64,000 nucleotides of DNA from the NCBI RefSeq assembly GCF_003012935.1, contig NZ_PUDR01000014.1, forward strand, positions 42,140-106,139, written 5' to 3'. The notes under the pieces were generated by a model. It was given only the letters and a program-made list of their open reading frames with translations. It was not told where the DNA came from and did no database searches. A program made the translations under genes and the position numbers. The stretch comes from Pannonibacter carbonis (GTDB lineage: Bacteria; Pseudomonadota; Alphaproteobacteria; Rhizobiales; Stappiaceae). This document shows, piece by piece, positions 17,098 to 29,300 of the stretch; the stretch's first letter is position 1, and every line of letters begins with the position of its first letter.

Positions 17098-17292
17098 GTG
17101 GAACTGAAAATCGAAAACATGACCTGCGGCGGCTGCGCCAAATCGGTGACGAAGGCGATTCAGTCGCTCGACGCCACCGCCAAGATCGAAACCAACCCGG
17201 CCGCTCGTACCGTCAAGGTCGAGACCAGCGCCTCGCAGGCTGCCCTGCGACAGGTTCTCGAAGAGGCGGGCTATCCGGCGGCGAGCAACTGA
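17098..17292 (+). CDS. copZ: CopZ-like HMA copper chaperone
   Basis: 64 residues starting at GTG 17098, with AAGGAG about eight bases upstream; an ATG at 17026 lies upstream of the promoter and is rejected. The single HMA domain has the metal motif [10 protein letters not shown] near the N-terminus and ends in EEAGYPA. Such proteins carry Cu(I) to CopA or CueR. The motif is CGGC rather than the CASC of the ATPase domains. It shares its form with a second copy at 38567 (motif also CGGC), so the island has duplicated chaperone-pump pairs. Confidence 0.88.
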   Translation: MELKIENMTCGGCAKSVTKAIQSLDATAKIETNPAARTVKVETSASQAALRQVLEEAGYPAASN

Positions 17293-17303
17293 TCGGGAGC
17301 GGA

Positions 17304-17699
17304 ATGATGAACAAACTCACCCCAATCTTCATCGCCGGCGCCATCGCCGTCAGCGCAGGCCTTGCCTTGGCACAGAGCCAGATGAACAAGAACGATCCGA
17401 TGGCCGGTCACAATATGCCCGGCATGAGCATGTCGAGCTCCGACAGTCCTTCGACCAAGGCGTATATGGCTGCCATGGACTCGATGATGAAAGGCATGAC
17501 GGTCGAATACACCGGCGATGCGGATGTCGATTTCATGCGCGGCATGATCCCGCACCATCAGGGCGCGATCGACATGGCCAAGGTCGCGCTCCAGTACGGC
17601 AAGGACCCCGAGGTCAAGAAGCTCGCGGAAGAGGTGATCAAGGCCCAGGAGGGTGAGATCGCCATGATGAAGAAGTGGCTCGCCGCGCGCGGCAAGTAG
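17304..17699 (+). CDS. Periplasmic DUF305 protein, CopM-like
   Basis: 131 residues with a signal peptide ([19 protein letters not shown]) and a Met-rich segment ([10 protein letters not shown]), then the DUF305 motif [18 protein letters not shown]. Met and His clusters suit Cu(I)/Ag(I) binding in the periplasm, as reported for CopM. It follows copZ by 11 bases and precedes the multicopper oxidase, so it belongs to the CueR-driven operon. Confidence 0.85.
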   Translation: MMNKLTPIFIAGAIAVSAGLALAQSQMNKNDPMAGHNMPGMSMSSSDSPSTKAYMAAMDSMMKGMTVEYTGDADVDFMRGMIPHHQGAIDMAKVALQYGKDPEVKKLAEEVIKAQEGEIAMMKKWLAARGK

Positions 17700-17826
17700 G
17701 AACGGATGGGTGGAGGGGCCGATCCTCTTCACCCTTTCGACGAGCCGTCCATTCCGCCCTGGTATCCGCGATGCCGGCGGCTCGCGGAATTCAACCATCG
17801 GAAACGACAGCTCCAAGGAGATAGCC

Positions 17827-19302
17827 ATGATTTCCATTTCACGACGCAGCTTTCTTGCCGCGGGCAGCGCCGCCCTGACGGCCGCCGCACTTCCGCGTAT
17901 TGCCTTCGCGCAGAGCGCCACGCCGCTTCGGGCGGCGACGCGCGTGATCGACGTCGACGGGCGCGCCGCCACTGTTTTCGGCCTCGAGGGGCCGAAGGGA
18001 CAGGGTCTCGTTCTCGATCCCGGCCAGCGCTTTCGTGTCGATCTGACGAATGGGCTAGATGTCCCGACCCTGATCCACTGGCACGGGCAAATCCCCCCGA
18101 ACGACCAGGACGGCGTCCCCGATCTTCCCAGGCCGATGCTCAAACCCGGCGAACAGCGGAGCTACGACTTCGAGCCTGCGCCGGGCACCTATTGGATGCA
18201 CGCCCACATCCCCTTGCAGGAGATGCGGCAGCTCGCGGCGCCTCTGATCGTGCGTAGCCCCGGCGATCTCAAGGCCGACCGGCAGGAGGTCGTGATGTTC
18301 CTGCACGACTTCTCGTTCAAGTCGCCCGAAGAGGTCATGGCCGCGATCACCGGCGGCCATGGCGGCGGACACGACATGAGCAAGATGGGAGCGGCGCCAG
18401 CTCCGTCCATGGATCACTCCGGCATGAAGATGGGCGGGTCGTCCATGGGCGGAATGAAGATGGACATGTCCTCGATGCAGGGCATGGCCATGGATCTTAA
18501 CGACTATGATTGGGACGCCTACCTGACCAATGACCGCACGCTTTCCGATCCGGACGTCGTTCGCGTGGAAAAGGGCGGCCGCGTGCTCCTGCGGGTGATC
18601 AACGCCGCGTCGGCGACCGTGTTCTGGGTCGACACGGGAACCCTTCCGGGAAAGCTGGTCGCGGTTGACGGCCACGCCGTGCAGGATCTCGACGGCAGTC
18701 GTTTTGGCATCGCCATGGGCCAGCGGCTCGACATCGAGCTCTCGCTCCCCGGCGAAGGCGCTTGGCCCGTGCTTGCCCTGCGTGAAGGCGCAAAGGAGCG
18801 CACGGGTCTTGTCATCGCAACGGCGGGGGGGAAAGTCGAGAAGATCCCGGCGCTCGGCGAGGCCGATGCTCCGGCCTTCGACGTCGATTTGTCCCAGGAG
18901 GCGAAGCTGCGTGCGGCCGCCAGCATTCCAGCGCGCGACGTCCAGCGAAGCCACATGGTTATGCTGGGCGGATCGATGCAGCCCTATCTCTGGACCATCG
19001 ACGGCAAGATCTGGGGTGACCACAAGCCTGTCGTCGCCAAGAGTGGTGAGCGCGTCGAGATCATGTTCCACAACATGTCTATGATGGGCCATCCAATGCA
19101 CCTGCACGGCCATGTCTTTCAGGTCGTCGAGGTCAACGGCAAGCGGATCGATGGCGCACGGCGCGACACCGTCTACGTGCCGCCGATGGGGATGGTCACT
19201 GTCGCCCTCGATGCAGGGGAGGCGGCGCGCTGGATGCTTCACTGCCACCACATGCCGCATCTGCAGACGGGCATGATGACGGAGTTCCGTGTCTCGGCCT
19301 GA
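17827..19302 (+). CDS. Multicopper oxidase (CueO/CopA-type laccase) with Tat signal
   Basis: 491 residues from ATG 17827 (AAGGAG upstream), starting with the twin-arginine signal SRRSFLAAGSAALTA. Copper ligand motifs are in order: HWHGQ and HAHIPL in domain 1, a Met/His-rich insert (KMGAAPAPSMDHSGMKMGG and more) near 180-220, then HPMHLHGHVF and the C-terminal HCHHMPHLQTGMM that joins the trinuclear and type 1 sites. The enzyme oxidises toxic Cu(I) in the periplasm; the Met-rich insert is the usual substrate-copper site. It is the last gene of the copZ operon, ended by a hairpin. Confidence 0.93.
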   Translation: MISISRRSFLAAGSAALTAAALPRIAFAQSATPLRAATRVIDVDGRAATVFGLEGPKGQGLVLDPGQRFRVDLTNGLDVPTLIHWHGQIPPNDQDGVPDLPRPMLKPGEQRSYDFEPAPGTYWMHAHIPLQEMRQLAAPLIVRSPGDLKADRQEVVMFLHDFSFKSPEEVMAAITGGHGGGHDMSKMGAAPAPSMDHSGMKMGGSSMGGMKMDMSSMQGMAMDLNDYDWDAYLTNDRTLSDPDVVRVEKGGRVLLRVINAASATVFWVDTGTLPGKLVAVDGHAVQDLDGSRFGIAMGQRLDIELSLPGEGAWPVLALREGAKERTGLVIATAGGKVEKIPALGEADAPAFDVDLSQEAKLRAAASIPARDVQRSHMVMLGGSMQPYLWTIDGKIWGDHKPVVAKSGERVEIMFHNMSMMGHPMHLHGHVFQVVEVNGKRIDGARRDTVYVPPMGMVTVALDAGEAARWMLHCHHMPHLQTGMMTEFRVSA

Positions 19303-19308
19303 GCGATA

Positions 19309-19337
19309 GCGACAACGCCCAAACACGGCGTTGTCGC
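19309..19337 (+). terminator. Hairpin terminator after the multicopper oxidase
   Basis: GCGACAACGCC (19309-19319) and GGCGTTGTCGC (19327-19337) form a perfect 11-bp stem with a 7-base loop, seven bases after the stop. It is followed by CGCTCTTCCC rather than a clean T run. Confidence 0.65.
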
Positions 19338-19367
19338 CGCTCTTCCCACAAGGGACGAAAACCTACG

Positions 19368-19877
19368 ATGAATATCGAGATCGAGCGCAAGTTTCTCCTT
19401 GCGGATGACACCTGGCGCGCCCTCGTATCGCGTTCCGTCCGCATCAGGGACGGTATCCTCGCCTTCTACGACGGTCGAAAGATCAGAATCCGCTTCTATG
19501 GGCAGAAGGCGACCTTGACCGTCAAAGGGCCTCGCAAAGGCCTGGCGCGCGACGAGTTCGAGTACGACATCCCGCAATCGGACGGGCTGATTCTGCTGGA
19601 AAAGCACTGCAAGGGCGAGGTCGTCGAGAAGACGCGCCACCATCTCCAGGTCGCGGAGCTGGAGTGGACCATTGACGAATATCACGGCCTGCTGGATGGC
19701 GTGATCCTCGCGGAGGTGGAACTCCCCCACGAGGATACGAGACTGATCCTGCCGTCATGGGTGGCGAGAGAGGTCACTGGCGTCGAAAAGTACCGCAAAA
19801 TAAACCTGGTCAAAGCCCGGAAGAAGAAACACGCCGATGCGGCGCGTTGGGCGAGAAAGCGGAACTCAGACAAGTAG
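19368..19877 (+). CDS. CYTH-domain (triphosphate tunnel metalloenzyme) protein
   Basis: 169 residues beginning with the CYTH signature EIERKFLL. Alternating charged strands follow (KIRIRFYGQKATLTVKGP, EFEYDIP, ELEWTIDEYHG, AEVELP), as expected for an eight-stranded tunnel that binds triphosphate and metal. Family members act as inorganic triphosphatases or thiamine-triphosphatase-like enzymes; the substrate here is unknown. It lies after the terminator of the copper oxidase operon and is convergent with the reductase gene, so a direct part in copper handling is not shown. Confidence 0.85.
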   Translation: MNIEIERKFLLADDTWRALVSRSVRIRDGILAFYDGRKIRIRFYGQKATLTVKGPRKGLARDEFEYDIPQSDGLILLEKHCKGEVVEKTRHHLQVAELEWTIDEYHGLLDGVILAEVELPHEDTRLILPSWVAREVTGVEKYRKINLVKARKKKHADAARWARKRNSDK

Positions 19878-19941
19878 CGCCAACATATGGGTGCCCGCCG
19901 CGCGTCTGCCAGAACGCTTGACATGCCTCTCCGGACTACGG

Positions 19942-20961
19942 TCACAAGGCATCGGCGGGTGCGGCGGTAAAGAACACGTCGGCATGCATGTCCATCTGGC
20001 GTAAGCCCCGAGCGAAGGTCGCTTCCATCGCGGCATCGACCATGGCCGGCGGCCCGGCGACATAGGCTTTCCAGCCATCGAAGTCCGAAAAATCCTCGAT
20101 CACGGCCTGCATCACCAGGCCGGAGCGATACCGCTCGGCGGATTGCTCCGACAGGACCGGCGTGAACGTCAGATTCGGATGCCGTCTTGCAAGGCCCTCG
20201 AAATGCTCGACCAGGTAAAGGTCGCGCTCGGCCCGCGCGCCGACATAGAGGTGGACGGGCTGCTTCATGCCGTGCGCCAGCGCAGTTTCGACGATCGACT
20301 TGATCGGCGCCAATCCTGAACCGCCGGCGACGCACAGAAGCGGTCCGACGTGGTGCTGCCGCAGATAGGACGATCCGAGCGGAAACTGGATCGTCACGCT
20401 GTCGCCAACCTGGAGGGCCGTGTGGACATGGCCGGAGGTCGCCCCACCGGGCACGCGGCGGATATGGAATTCGAGTTCGGTGTCGCCGTGTCGGTTGGCC
20501 ATCGAGTAGCTGCGCGCCGGGGCGCCATCAAAACCGACCTGCGCATATTGTCCGGCCGTGAACAGCAGCGGCGCGCCGTCAAACGGCGCGATCCGCACCA
20601 GCTTGATGTCGTGGGTAAGGTCATCGAGATGTGTGACGGTGGCGTCCAGGCTCCGGGCTGGCGGCAGCGCATCGTCATCATCGCTGCCGAGCCACGCGAC
20701 GGTCGCATCTGTCCGCGGAACCGCCCGGCATGCCAGGATCAGGCCGGCGGACTTCTCGTCCTCGCTCAAGGCAAAGCGCGAATGCTGGAGGAGGTCGACT
20801 TCGCCTTCGATCAGCCGGGACTTGCAGGAGCCGCAACGTCCGGACTTACAACCATGCGGATAGGGGATACCGGCCAGCAATGCGGCGTCGAGGATGGTCT
20901 GCCCCTCCTCGACTGCCATGCTGATACGCCGTTGACGGATTTCGACGAGCTTGTTCGCCAT
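19942..20961 (-). CDS. 2Fe-2S ferredoxin-NAD(P)H reductase (electron transfer flavoprotein)
   Basis: 339 residues from MANKLVEIRQ; an alternative start at 20973 would overlap the glutaredoxin stop. The N-terminal plant-type ferredoxin domain has the ligands C-x4-C-x2-C in HGCKSGRCGSCKS and a later Cys (ILACRA). The FAD site RSYSMAN and the NAD(P)H site GGSGLAPIKSIV plus AGPPAMVD follow. This is the layout of reductases that feed electrons to oxygenases or thiol partners. It is translated with the glutaredoxin ahead of it, from a CueR-type promoter at 21330-21360, implying a role in copper-stress redox repair. Confidence 0.85.
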   Translation of the reverse strand: MANKLVEIRQRRISMAVEEGQTILDAALLAGIPYPHGCKSGRCGSCKSRLIEGEVDLLQHSRFALSEDEKSAGLILACRAVPRTDATVAWLGSDDDDALPPARSLDATVTHLDDLTHDIKLVRIAPFDGAPLLFTAGQYAQVGFDGAPARSYSMANRHGDTELEFHIRRVPGGATSGHVHTALQVGDSVTIQFPLGSSYLRQHHVGPLLCVAGGSGLAPIKSIVETALAHGMKQPVHLYVGARAERDLYLVEHFEGLARRHPNLTFTPVLSEQSAERYRSGLVMQAVIEDFSDFDGWKAYVAGPPAMVDAAMEATFARGLRQMDMHADVFFTAAPADAL

Positions 20962-20972
20962 GGTCGGCCTCA

Positions 20973-21248
20973 TCATCCGTTCGAGAGGCCAAGCGCCCTG
21001 ACCAGGCCCGGCTTCTGGCTTTGGAAGGTGCCGTAGAAGATGTCGGAACCGATAATGCTGATGGGGGCCACGCGAACTCCGGTCCGCGCCTTCGCTTCGT
21101 CGGCGATCTCCGGGCGCGTCAAGTCCCGTTCTTCGAATGCGATCTCCTGTTCGCCAAGCCAGCGCTTGAGTGCATGGCAATCAGGGCAGGTCGGGGTGGT
21201 GTATATGAGGACGCGGGGCGTGCCGGCTTGGGTCACGGTCTTCTCCAT
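20973..21248 (-). CDS. Glutaredoxin with CPDC active site
   Basis: 91 residues. The active site C-P-D-C lies in TTPTCPDCHALKRWL, a dithiol glutaredoxin/NrdH-like motif. The later segment VRVAPISIIG replaces the standard TVP loop and keeps the cis-Pro. It is the first gene after a CueR-type promoter and is followed by a flavin/2Fe-2S reductase that could be its electron donor. Copper damages thiols, so a copper-induced glutaredoxin is sensible. Confidence 0.85.
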   Translation of the reverse strand: MEKTVTQAGTPRVLIYTTPTCPDCHALKRWLGEQEIAFEERDLTRPEIADEAKARTGVRVAPISIIGSDIFYGTFQSQKPGLVRALGLSNG

Positions 21249-21329
21249 TCTTGCTTTGTCGAGCGTCGAAGAGGCCGATTCAGCCTCCCGATCAGGCGGA
21301 GCACGCGTGCGGGCTCCTCTCGGAACGGG

Positions 21330-21360
21330 AAGATGGGGTTTCCAACGGTTGGAGGGTCAA
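21330..21360 (-). promoter_or_regulatory. CueR-type promoter for the glutaredoxin-reductase operon
   Basis: Minus strand: -35 TTGACC (21360-21355), 19-base spacer CTCCAACCGTTGGAAACCC, which holds a perfect TCCAACCGTTGGA dyad, and -10 CATCTT (21335-21330). Same layout as the copA promoter. Confidence 0.8.
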
Positions 21361-21492
21361 GGGGGAATGCAGAACACGCACACTGCGGCGACGACAGCGC
21401 AAAACGCCGCCTCCGCATTGTGATTGTGGGTTCTTTCGGTAGATTGCAGGCAGATATCAGGGGGCTTCGCGCAAAGTCGTCCCAGATGACGA

Positions 21493-21909
21493 ATGCGCAT
21501 GCCCGAACAGGCCAGTTACGAAATGAATTCACGCACGACCAAAGAAAACGCCGTCACAGAACAGCATCATGCCGACCATGTGCATGGTGCGGCGCCCGTT
21601 GATCAATCTTCATTGTCGCAGAACGAGATCACCATCCTGGCGGAGACCTTCCGCTTGCTGGGGGATCCGTCGCGTCTCAAGATCCTCTTGAGCTGCACGC
21701 CGGGCCCGATTTCCGTCGGTGACATCGCGGAACGGTTGGATCTGTCGCTCTCTCTGGTCAGCCACCATTTGCGGCTCTTGCGCGGAGCTCGACTCGTCAA
21801 GGGCGTGCGCCACGCCAAGCAGATCTTCTACGAAATCGCCGATCAGCATGTGAGCCAGGTTCTGCAGGACATGGCGATCCATATCTCGGAGGATCAAGGC
21901 GAGGAATAG
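21493..21909 (+). CDS. ArsR/SmtB-family zinc-type repressor with His-rich N-terminus
   Basis: 138 residues; the start could also be the Met at 21499 or 21523. The winged-helix core reads ETFRLLGDPSRLKILL ... LSLSLVSHHLRLLRGARLV. The last helix holds D-x-H, ten residues, then H-x-x-E (DQH...HISE), the alpha-5 zinc site of SmtB/CzrA-type sensors. An N-terminal cluster HHADHVH adds possible ligands, as in ZiaR. No Cys-based alpha-3N site is seen, so zinc is favoured over cadmium or arsenic. The palindrome at 21965-21988, before the ZntA-like gene, is its likely operator. Confidence 0.88.
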   Translation: MRMPEQASYEMNSRTTKENAVTEQHHADHVHGAAPVDQSSLSQNEITILAETFRLLGDPSRLKILLSCTPGPISVGDIAERLDLSLSLVSHHLRLLRGARLVKGVRHAKQIFYEIADQHVSQVLQDMAIHISEDQGEE

Positions 21910-21964
21910 CTCGATTTCACGGCGGCGAAGCCGCGAAACGGAGAGACGCCTTCAGTCACAACTA

Positions 21965-21988
21965 ACACTTGAATAGCTGTTCAAGTGT
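21965..21988. promoter_or_regulatory. SmtB/ArsR-type operator before the zinc ATPase
   Basis: ACACTTGAA (21965-21973) and TTCAAGTGT (21980-21988) form a perfect 9-6-9 palindrome. Its core TGAATA-GC-TGTTCA matches the 12-2-12 pattern of SmtB-family zinc operators. It lies between the ArsR stop and the ATPase start. Confidence 0.8.
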
Positions 21989-22063
21989 GTTATTGATCCT
22001 TTCAACGCCATGCAAGGCACCAAGGGCGAGCGTGCCCGCCGCGCCGGTTGAAAGGACCACTCA

Positions 22064-24829
<2,766 letters not shown>

Positions 24830-24832
24830 GGC

Positions 24833-24873
24833 ATGCCCCTGGAGCCGCCAAGCAATCGGTGGCTCCAGGGCAT
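24833..24873 (+). terminator. Long hairpin terminator after the zinc ATPase
   Basis: ATGCCCCTGGAGCC (from 24833) can pair with GGCTCCAGGGCAT (ending 24873), an almost perfect stem with one bulged C, around a short loop. It starts four bases after the stop. No marked T run follows. The remaining bases to 25017 show no gene. Confidence 0.7.
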
Positions 24874-25017
24874 CTTATCCGACCCGCACCGCAGCGATGG
24901 GTCAGACAAGAGTGCAATGAACTTAAGTAAATCGACGAAGTAAATCACGCGTCGATCGCAACAATATTGGCGGTCGTCCGTAAAAGGCTTGCCTCGGAAA
25001 TAATCGTCCTCGAGGCC

Positions 25018-25048
25018 TTGACCCTCCCATCGTTGGAAGCCCCACCTT
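25018..25048 (+). promoter_or_regulatory. CueR-type promoter for the RND efflux operon
   Basis: -35 TTGACC (25018-25023), 19-base spacer CTCCCATCGTTGGAAGCCC, -10 CACCTT (25043-25048). It matches the copper promoters at 17 kb, so this multidrug-type pump is predicted to be induced by copper or a related signal. Confidence 0.8.
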
Positions 25049-25112
25049 CGTCACGACGAATTGCCGCTGCCTCCCGATGGCTTGGGGCGCGCCCGAATGA
25101 AGGTGAACGAGA

Positions 25113-26360
25113 ATGGGAAAGAAGTCCTCCAGATTAATCCTTGCCGGTGTCGCTATGGCCGGTGCCACCCTGGCTTTCATCCATCGGGATGATGTCGAAC
25201 TTCATGCTGGCCGTCTGCTTGCCTTGCTGTCATCGACCGCCGCTTCGCAAGCCGTAGCCGCTCAACCCGGCGGCATGCCGGCTCCGCAGGTGCCGGTTGC
25301 GGAGGTGGTGACGCGCCAGATCGCGCCGTCGGCGGAATTCACGGGGCACTTCGAAGCGATCAGCACGGTCGAGCTGCGCTCGCGTGTCGGCGGAACCATC
25401 GATGCGGTCAGCGTTCCGGAAGGCGGCCTCGTCCGCAAGGGTCAACTTCTCTTCCAGATCGACCCCAGGCCCTATCAGGTCGCGCTCGATGTGACGAAGG
25501 CTCAGCTGCAGCAGGCGACGGCCCTTCTCGAGCAGGCCGACGTCGACTTCAAGCGCGCGGAGACGCTTGCCCCAAACGGGACGGTCTCGCGCAAGACCTA
25601 CGATGACGCCCGCGCCATGCAGCGTCAGCGCCAGGCGCAGCTCGAAGCGGCCAAGGCCGCCGTCGCCTCCGCCGAGCTCGACCTGTCCTTCACACGGATC
25701 GCCGCGCCGATCGCAGGCCGCGTCGATCGCGTCCTGGTCACGGAAGGAAACCTTGTCGCCGGCGGCAATGCCGGCGCGGCGACGCTTCTGACGACGATCG
25801 TGTCGACCGATCCCCTCTATGTCTATTTCGACATAGACGAGGGGACCTATCTCGACTTCATCGCCCATGCCCGGCCGGATGCGAGCGGCAGCGCGACGCA
25901 AAAGCTCCCCGTTCAGGTCGGCCTGATGAGCGAAAGCGGCTTTCCTCATGCCGGTGTCCTCGATTTCATCGGTAATCGCGTCGATCGTTCGACCGGAACG
26001 ATCCGGGCTCGAGCCGTCGTCGAAAATCCCGATGGTCGTCTCGCGCCGGGCCTCTTCGCACGGGTGAAGCTTGTGACGGCCGAACCTGCGCAGGCCGTGC
26101 TCATCGATGATCAGGCCGTTGGCATCGACCAGGGTCGTCGTTACGTCCTGACCCTCGGCTCGCAGAACGAGGCCGAGTATCGCCCGATCGAACTTGGACC
26201 AATCGTTGACGGGTTGCGCGTCGTGTCAGGCGGCCTCAAACCCGGCGACAGGATCATCGTCAAGGGGCTCGTGCGGCCGGGCATGCAGGTGGTGCCTCAG
26301 GTGATATCGATGATCGCCGGCGCAACGCCGGCCGCCATCGCGCAGGAGGCGGGTCGATGA
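25113..26360 (+). CDS. RND efflux periplasmic adaptor (membrane fusion protein)
   Basis: 415 residues with an N-terminal membrane/signal segment (LILAGVAMAGATLAFIH). A lipoyl half (VELRSRVGGTIDAVSVPEGG, QLLFQIDPRPYQ) and an alpha-hairpin rich in Ala/Gln follow, then the second lipoyl half (LSFTRIAAPIAGRVDRVLV) and beta-barrel. This is the AcrA/MexE-type layout that links an inner-membrane RND pump to an outer-membrane channel. No outer-membrane factor gene is present here, so it must use one encoded elsewhere. Its stop overlaps the pump start (ATGA). Confidence 0.92.
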   Translation: MGKKSSRLILAGVAMAGATLAFIHRDDVELHAGRLLALLSSTAASQAVAAQPGGMPAPQVPVAEVVTRQIAPSAEFTGHFEAISTVELRSRVGGTIDAVSVPEGGLVRKGQLLFQIDPRPYQVALDVTKAQLQQATALLEQADVDFKRAETLAPNGTVSRKTYDDARAMQRQRQAQLEAAKAAVASAELDLSFTRIAAPIAGRVDRVLVTEGNLVAGGNAGAATLLTTIVSTDPLYVYFDIDEGTYLDFIAHARPDASGSATQKLPVQVGLMSESGFPHAGVLDFIGNRVDRSTGTIRARAVVENPDGRLAPGLFARVKLVTAEPAQAVLIDDQAVGIDQGRRYVLTLGSQNEAEYRPIELGPIVDGLRVVSGGLKPGDRIIVKGLVRPGMQVVPQVISMIAGATPAAIAQEAGR

Positions 26361-29300
26361 ATATTCCGCGCTTTTTCGTCGACCGCCCCATCTTCGCGGT
26401 CGTCCTGTCCGTGCTCATGCTGATCGCGGGCGGCCTGACACTGCTCAAGCTGCCGCTGAGCGAATATCCGCAGGTTACGCCTCCAACGGTGCAGGTGACG
26501 GCGAGCTATCCCGGCGCCAACCCGCAGGTCATTGCCGAGACTGTGGCTGCGCCGCTGGAGCAGGCGATCAACGGTGTCGAGAACATGCTCTACATGGGCT
26601 CGCAGGCCGCGACCGACGGCCGGATGACGCTGACCATCGCCTTCAAGCAAGGCACCGATCCGGATATGGCGCAGATCCAGGTTCAGAACCGGGTCTCACG
26701 CGCGCTGCCGCGGCTTCCCCAGGAGGTTCAACGCATCGGCGTTGTCACGCAGAAGACATCGCCCGACGTGCTGATGGTCGTGCATCTGGTCTCGCCCGAC
26801 AAGCGCTACGACCCGCTCTACCTGTCCAATTTCGCCATCCTGCAGGTCCGCGACCAGTTGGCGCGTCTCCCCGGCGTCGGCGACGTCATCCTTGGCGGTG
26901 AAGGCGAGTATTCGATGCGGATCTGGCTCGACCCGGCGAAGGTTGCCGCCCGCGGTCTCACGGCAAGCGATGTCGTCGCGGCGATCCAGGAGCAGAACGT
27001 TCAGGTTGCCGCCGGATCGGTCGGACAGCAGCCTGATGCCTCCTCCTCGTTTCAGGTCACCGTCAACACGCTCGGCCGACTGGTCGGCGAGGATCAGTTC
27101 GGAGAGATTGTCGTCAAGACCGGCGCCGACGGCCAGGTGACACGCCTGCGCGACGTCGCGCGCGTCAAGCTCGGGGCGGATTCTTACGCGCTGCGCAGCC
27201 TTTTGAACGGCGAGCCGGCGCTGGCCATGCAGATCATCCAGAGCCCGGGCGCCAACGCGCTCGACGTGTCCAAGGCCGTGCGCGGCACCATGGACGAATT
27301 GCAGAAAGGCTTCCCGCAGGGCATCGAATACCGCATCGCCTACGACCCGACCGTGTTCGTGAAGGCCTCGCTCGAGGCCGTGGTGATGACGCTGCTCGAG
27401 GCGATCGTGCTCGTCGTCTTCGTCGTCGTGCTTTTTCTGCAGACATGGCGGGCTTCCATCATTCCGCTGGTCGCGGTGCCCGTCTCTTTGGTCGGCACCT
27501 TTGCGGTGATGTATCTACTGGGCTTCTCGCTGAATACCCTTTCGCTGTTCGGTCTCGTGCTGTCGATCGGCATCGTCGTCGACGACGCCATCGTCGTGGT
27601 CGAGAACGTCGAGCGGCACATCGCGCTCGGCGAGCCGCCAAAGGAGGCCGCCCGCAAGGCGATGGACGAGGTGACGGGGCCGATCGTCGCGATTACGTCG
27701 GTCCTTGCCGCCGTCTTCATTCCCTCGGCCTTCCTCTCGGGACTGCAGGGCGAGTTCTATCGCCAGTTCGCGCTCACCATCGCGATCTCGACCATGCTGT
27801 CGGCGATCAACTCGCTGACGCTCTCCCCTGCGCTGGCCGGCGTACTGCTCAGGCCGCACCATGGCGGCGCGAAGCGGGATCGGCTGACCCGCGTGATCGA
27901 CGCGCTGTTCGGCTGGTTCTTCCGCCTGTTCAACCGCTTCTTCGACAGCGCCTCGAACGCCTATGTCTGGTCGGTTCGCCGTGCGGTGCGGCTGGGAGCG
28001 ATCGTTCTGATCGCCTATGGCGGCCTCGTCGGCCTGACCTGGGTCGGCTTCCAGACGGTGCCGGGCGGCTTCGTGCCGCCGCAGGACAAGTACTTCCTCG
28101 TCGGCATCGCCCAGCTTCCGACGGGAGCCTCGCTCGACCGGACCGAGGGGGTTGTCAAGGAGGTCTCCCGGATCGCACTCGAGGATCCAGGCGTCGAGAG
28201 CATTGTTGCGTTTCCCGGCCTGTCCATCAACGGCATGGTCAACATTCCGAACGCGGCCGTGATGTTCACCATGCTCAAGCCCTTCGATCAGCGCCGCGAC
28301 CCGTCGCTGTCGGCGGGGGCGATAGCCGGCCGCTTGATGGGCCGGTTCAGCCAGATCCCGGACGGCTTTATCGGCATGTTCCCGCCGCCGCCGGTGCCGG
28401 GTCTGGGCGCGATGGGCGGCTTCAAGCTGCAGATCGAGGACCGCGGCGGTCTCGGCTTCGAGGCACTCGCCCAGGCGCAGGGCGCCGTCATGGCCAAGGC
28501 GATGCAGACGCCGGAACTTGCGGGCATGCTCGCCAGCTTCCAGGTCAACGCGCCTCAGGCGCAGGTCGATATCGACCGTGTGAAGGCGAAGTCGCAGGGC
28601 GTGCCGCTGTCGACGATCTTCGAGACGTTGCAGATCAATCTCGGATCGCTGTATGTGAACGACTTCAATCGCTTCGGCCGGACCTATCGCGTCATGGTGC
28701 AGGCGGATGCGCCGTTCCGCATGCAGGCAGAGGATATCGGCCGCCTCAAGGTGCGAAACGCCGCCGGCGACATGATCCCGCTCTCGGCGTTGCTGAAGGT
28801 CTCGCGAAGCGCGGGCCCTGATCGCGTGATGCACTACAACGGCTACCCCTCCGCGGACATCAGCGGCGGGCCGGCGCCCGGTTATTCCTCCGGGCAGGCG
28901 ACCGCGGCGATCGAGAAGATCGTCAAGGAAACGCTGCCTCCGGGAATGGCCTTCGAATGGACCGATCTTGCGTTCCAGGAGAAGCAGGCCGGCAACACGG
29001 CATTGTTCGTCTTCCCGCTATCGGTCCTGCTAGCCTTCCTGATCCTGGCCGCGCAGTACAATAGCTGGTCGCTTCCCTTCGCCGTGCTGCTGATCGCTCC
29101 GATGGCCCTACTCTCCGCGATCACGGGCGTGTGGCTGTCCGGCGGCGACAACAACATCTTCACGCAGATCGGCTTCGTCGTGCTCGTCGGCCTTGCGGCC
29201 AAGAACGCGATCCTGATCGTGGAGTTCGCTCGCGCCAAGGAAGAGGAGGGGACCGATCCTCTCGCGGCCGTACTTGAAGCCGCCAGGCTTCGGCTGCGCC

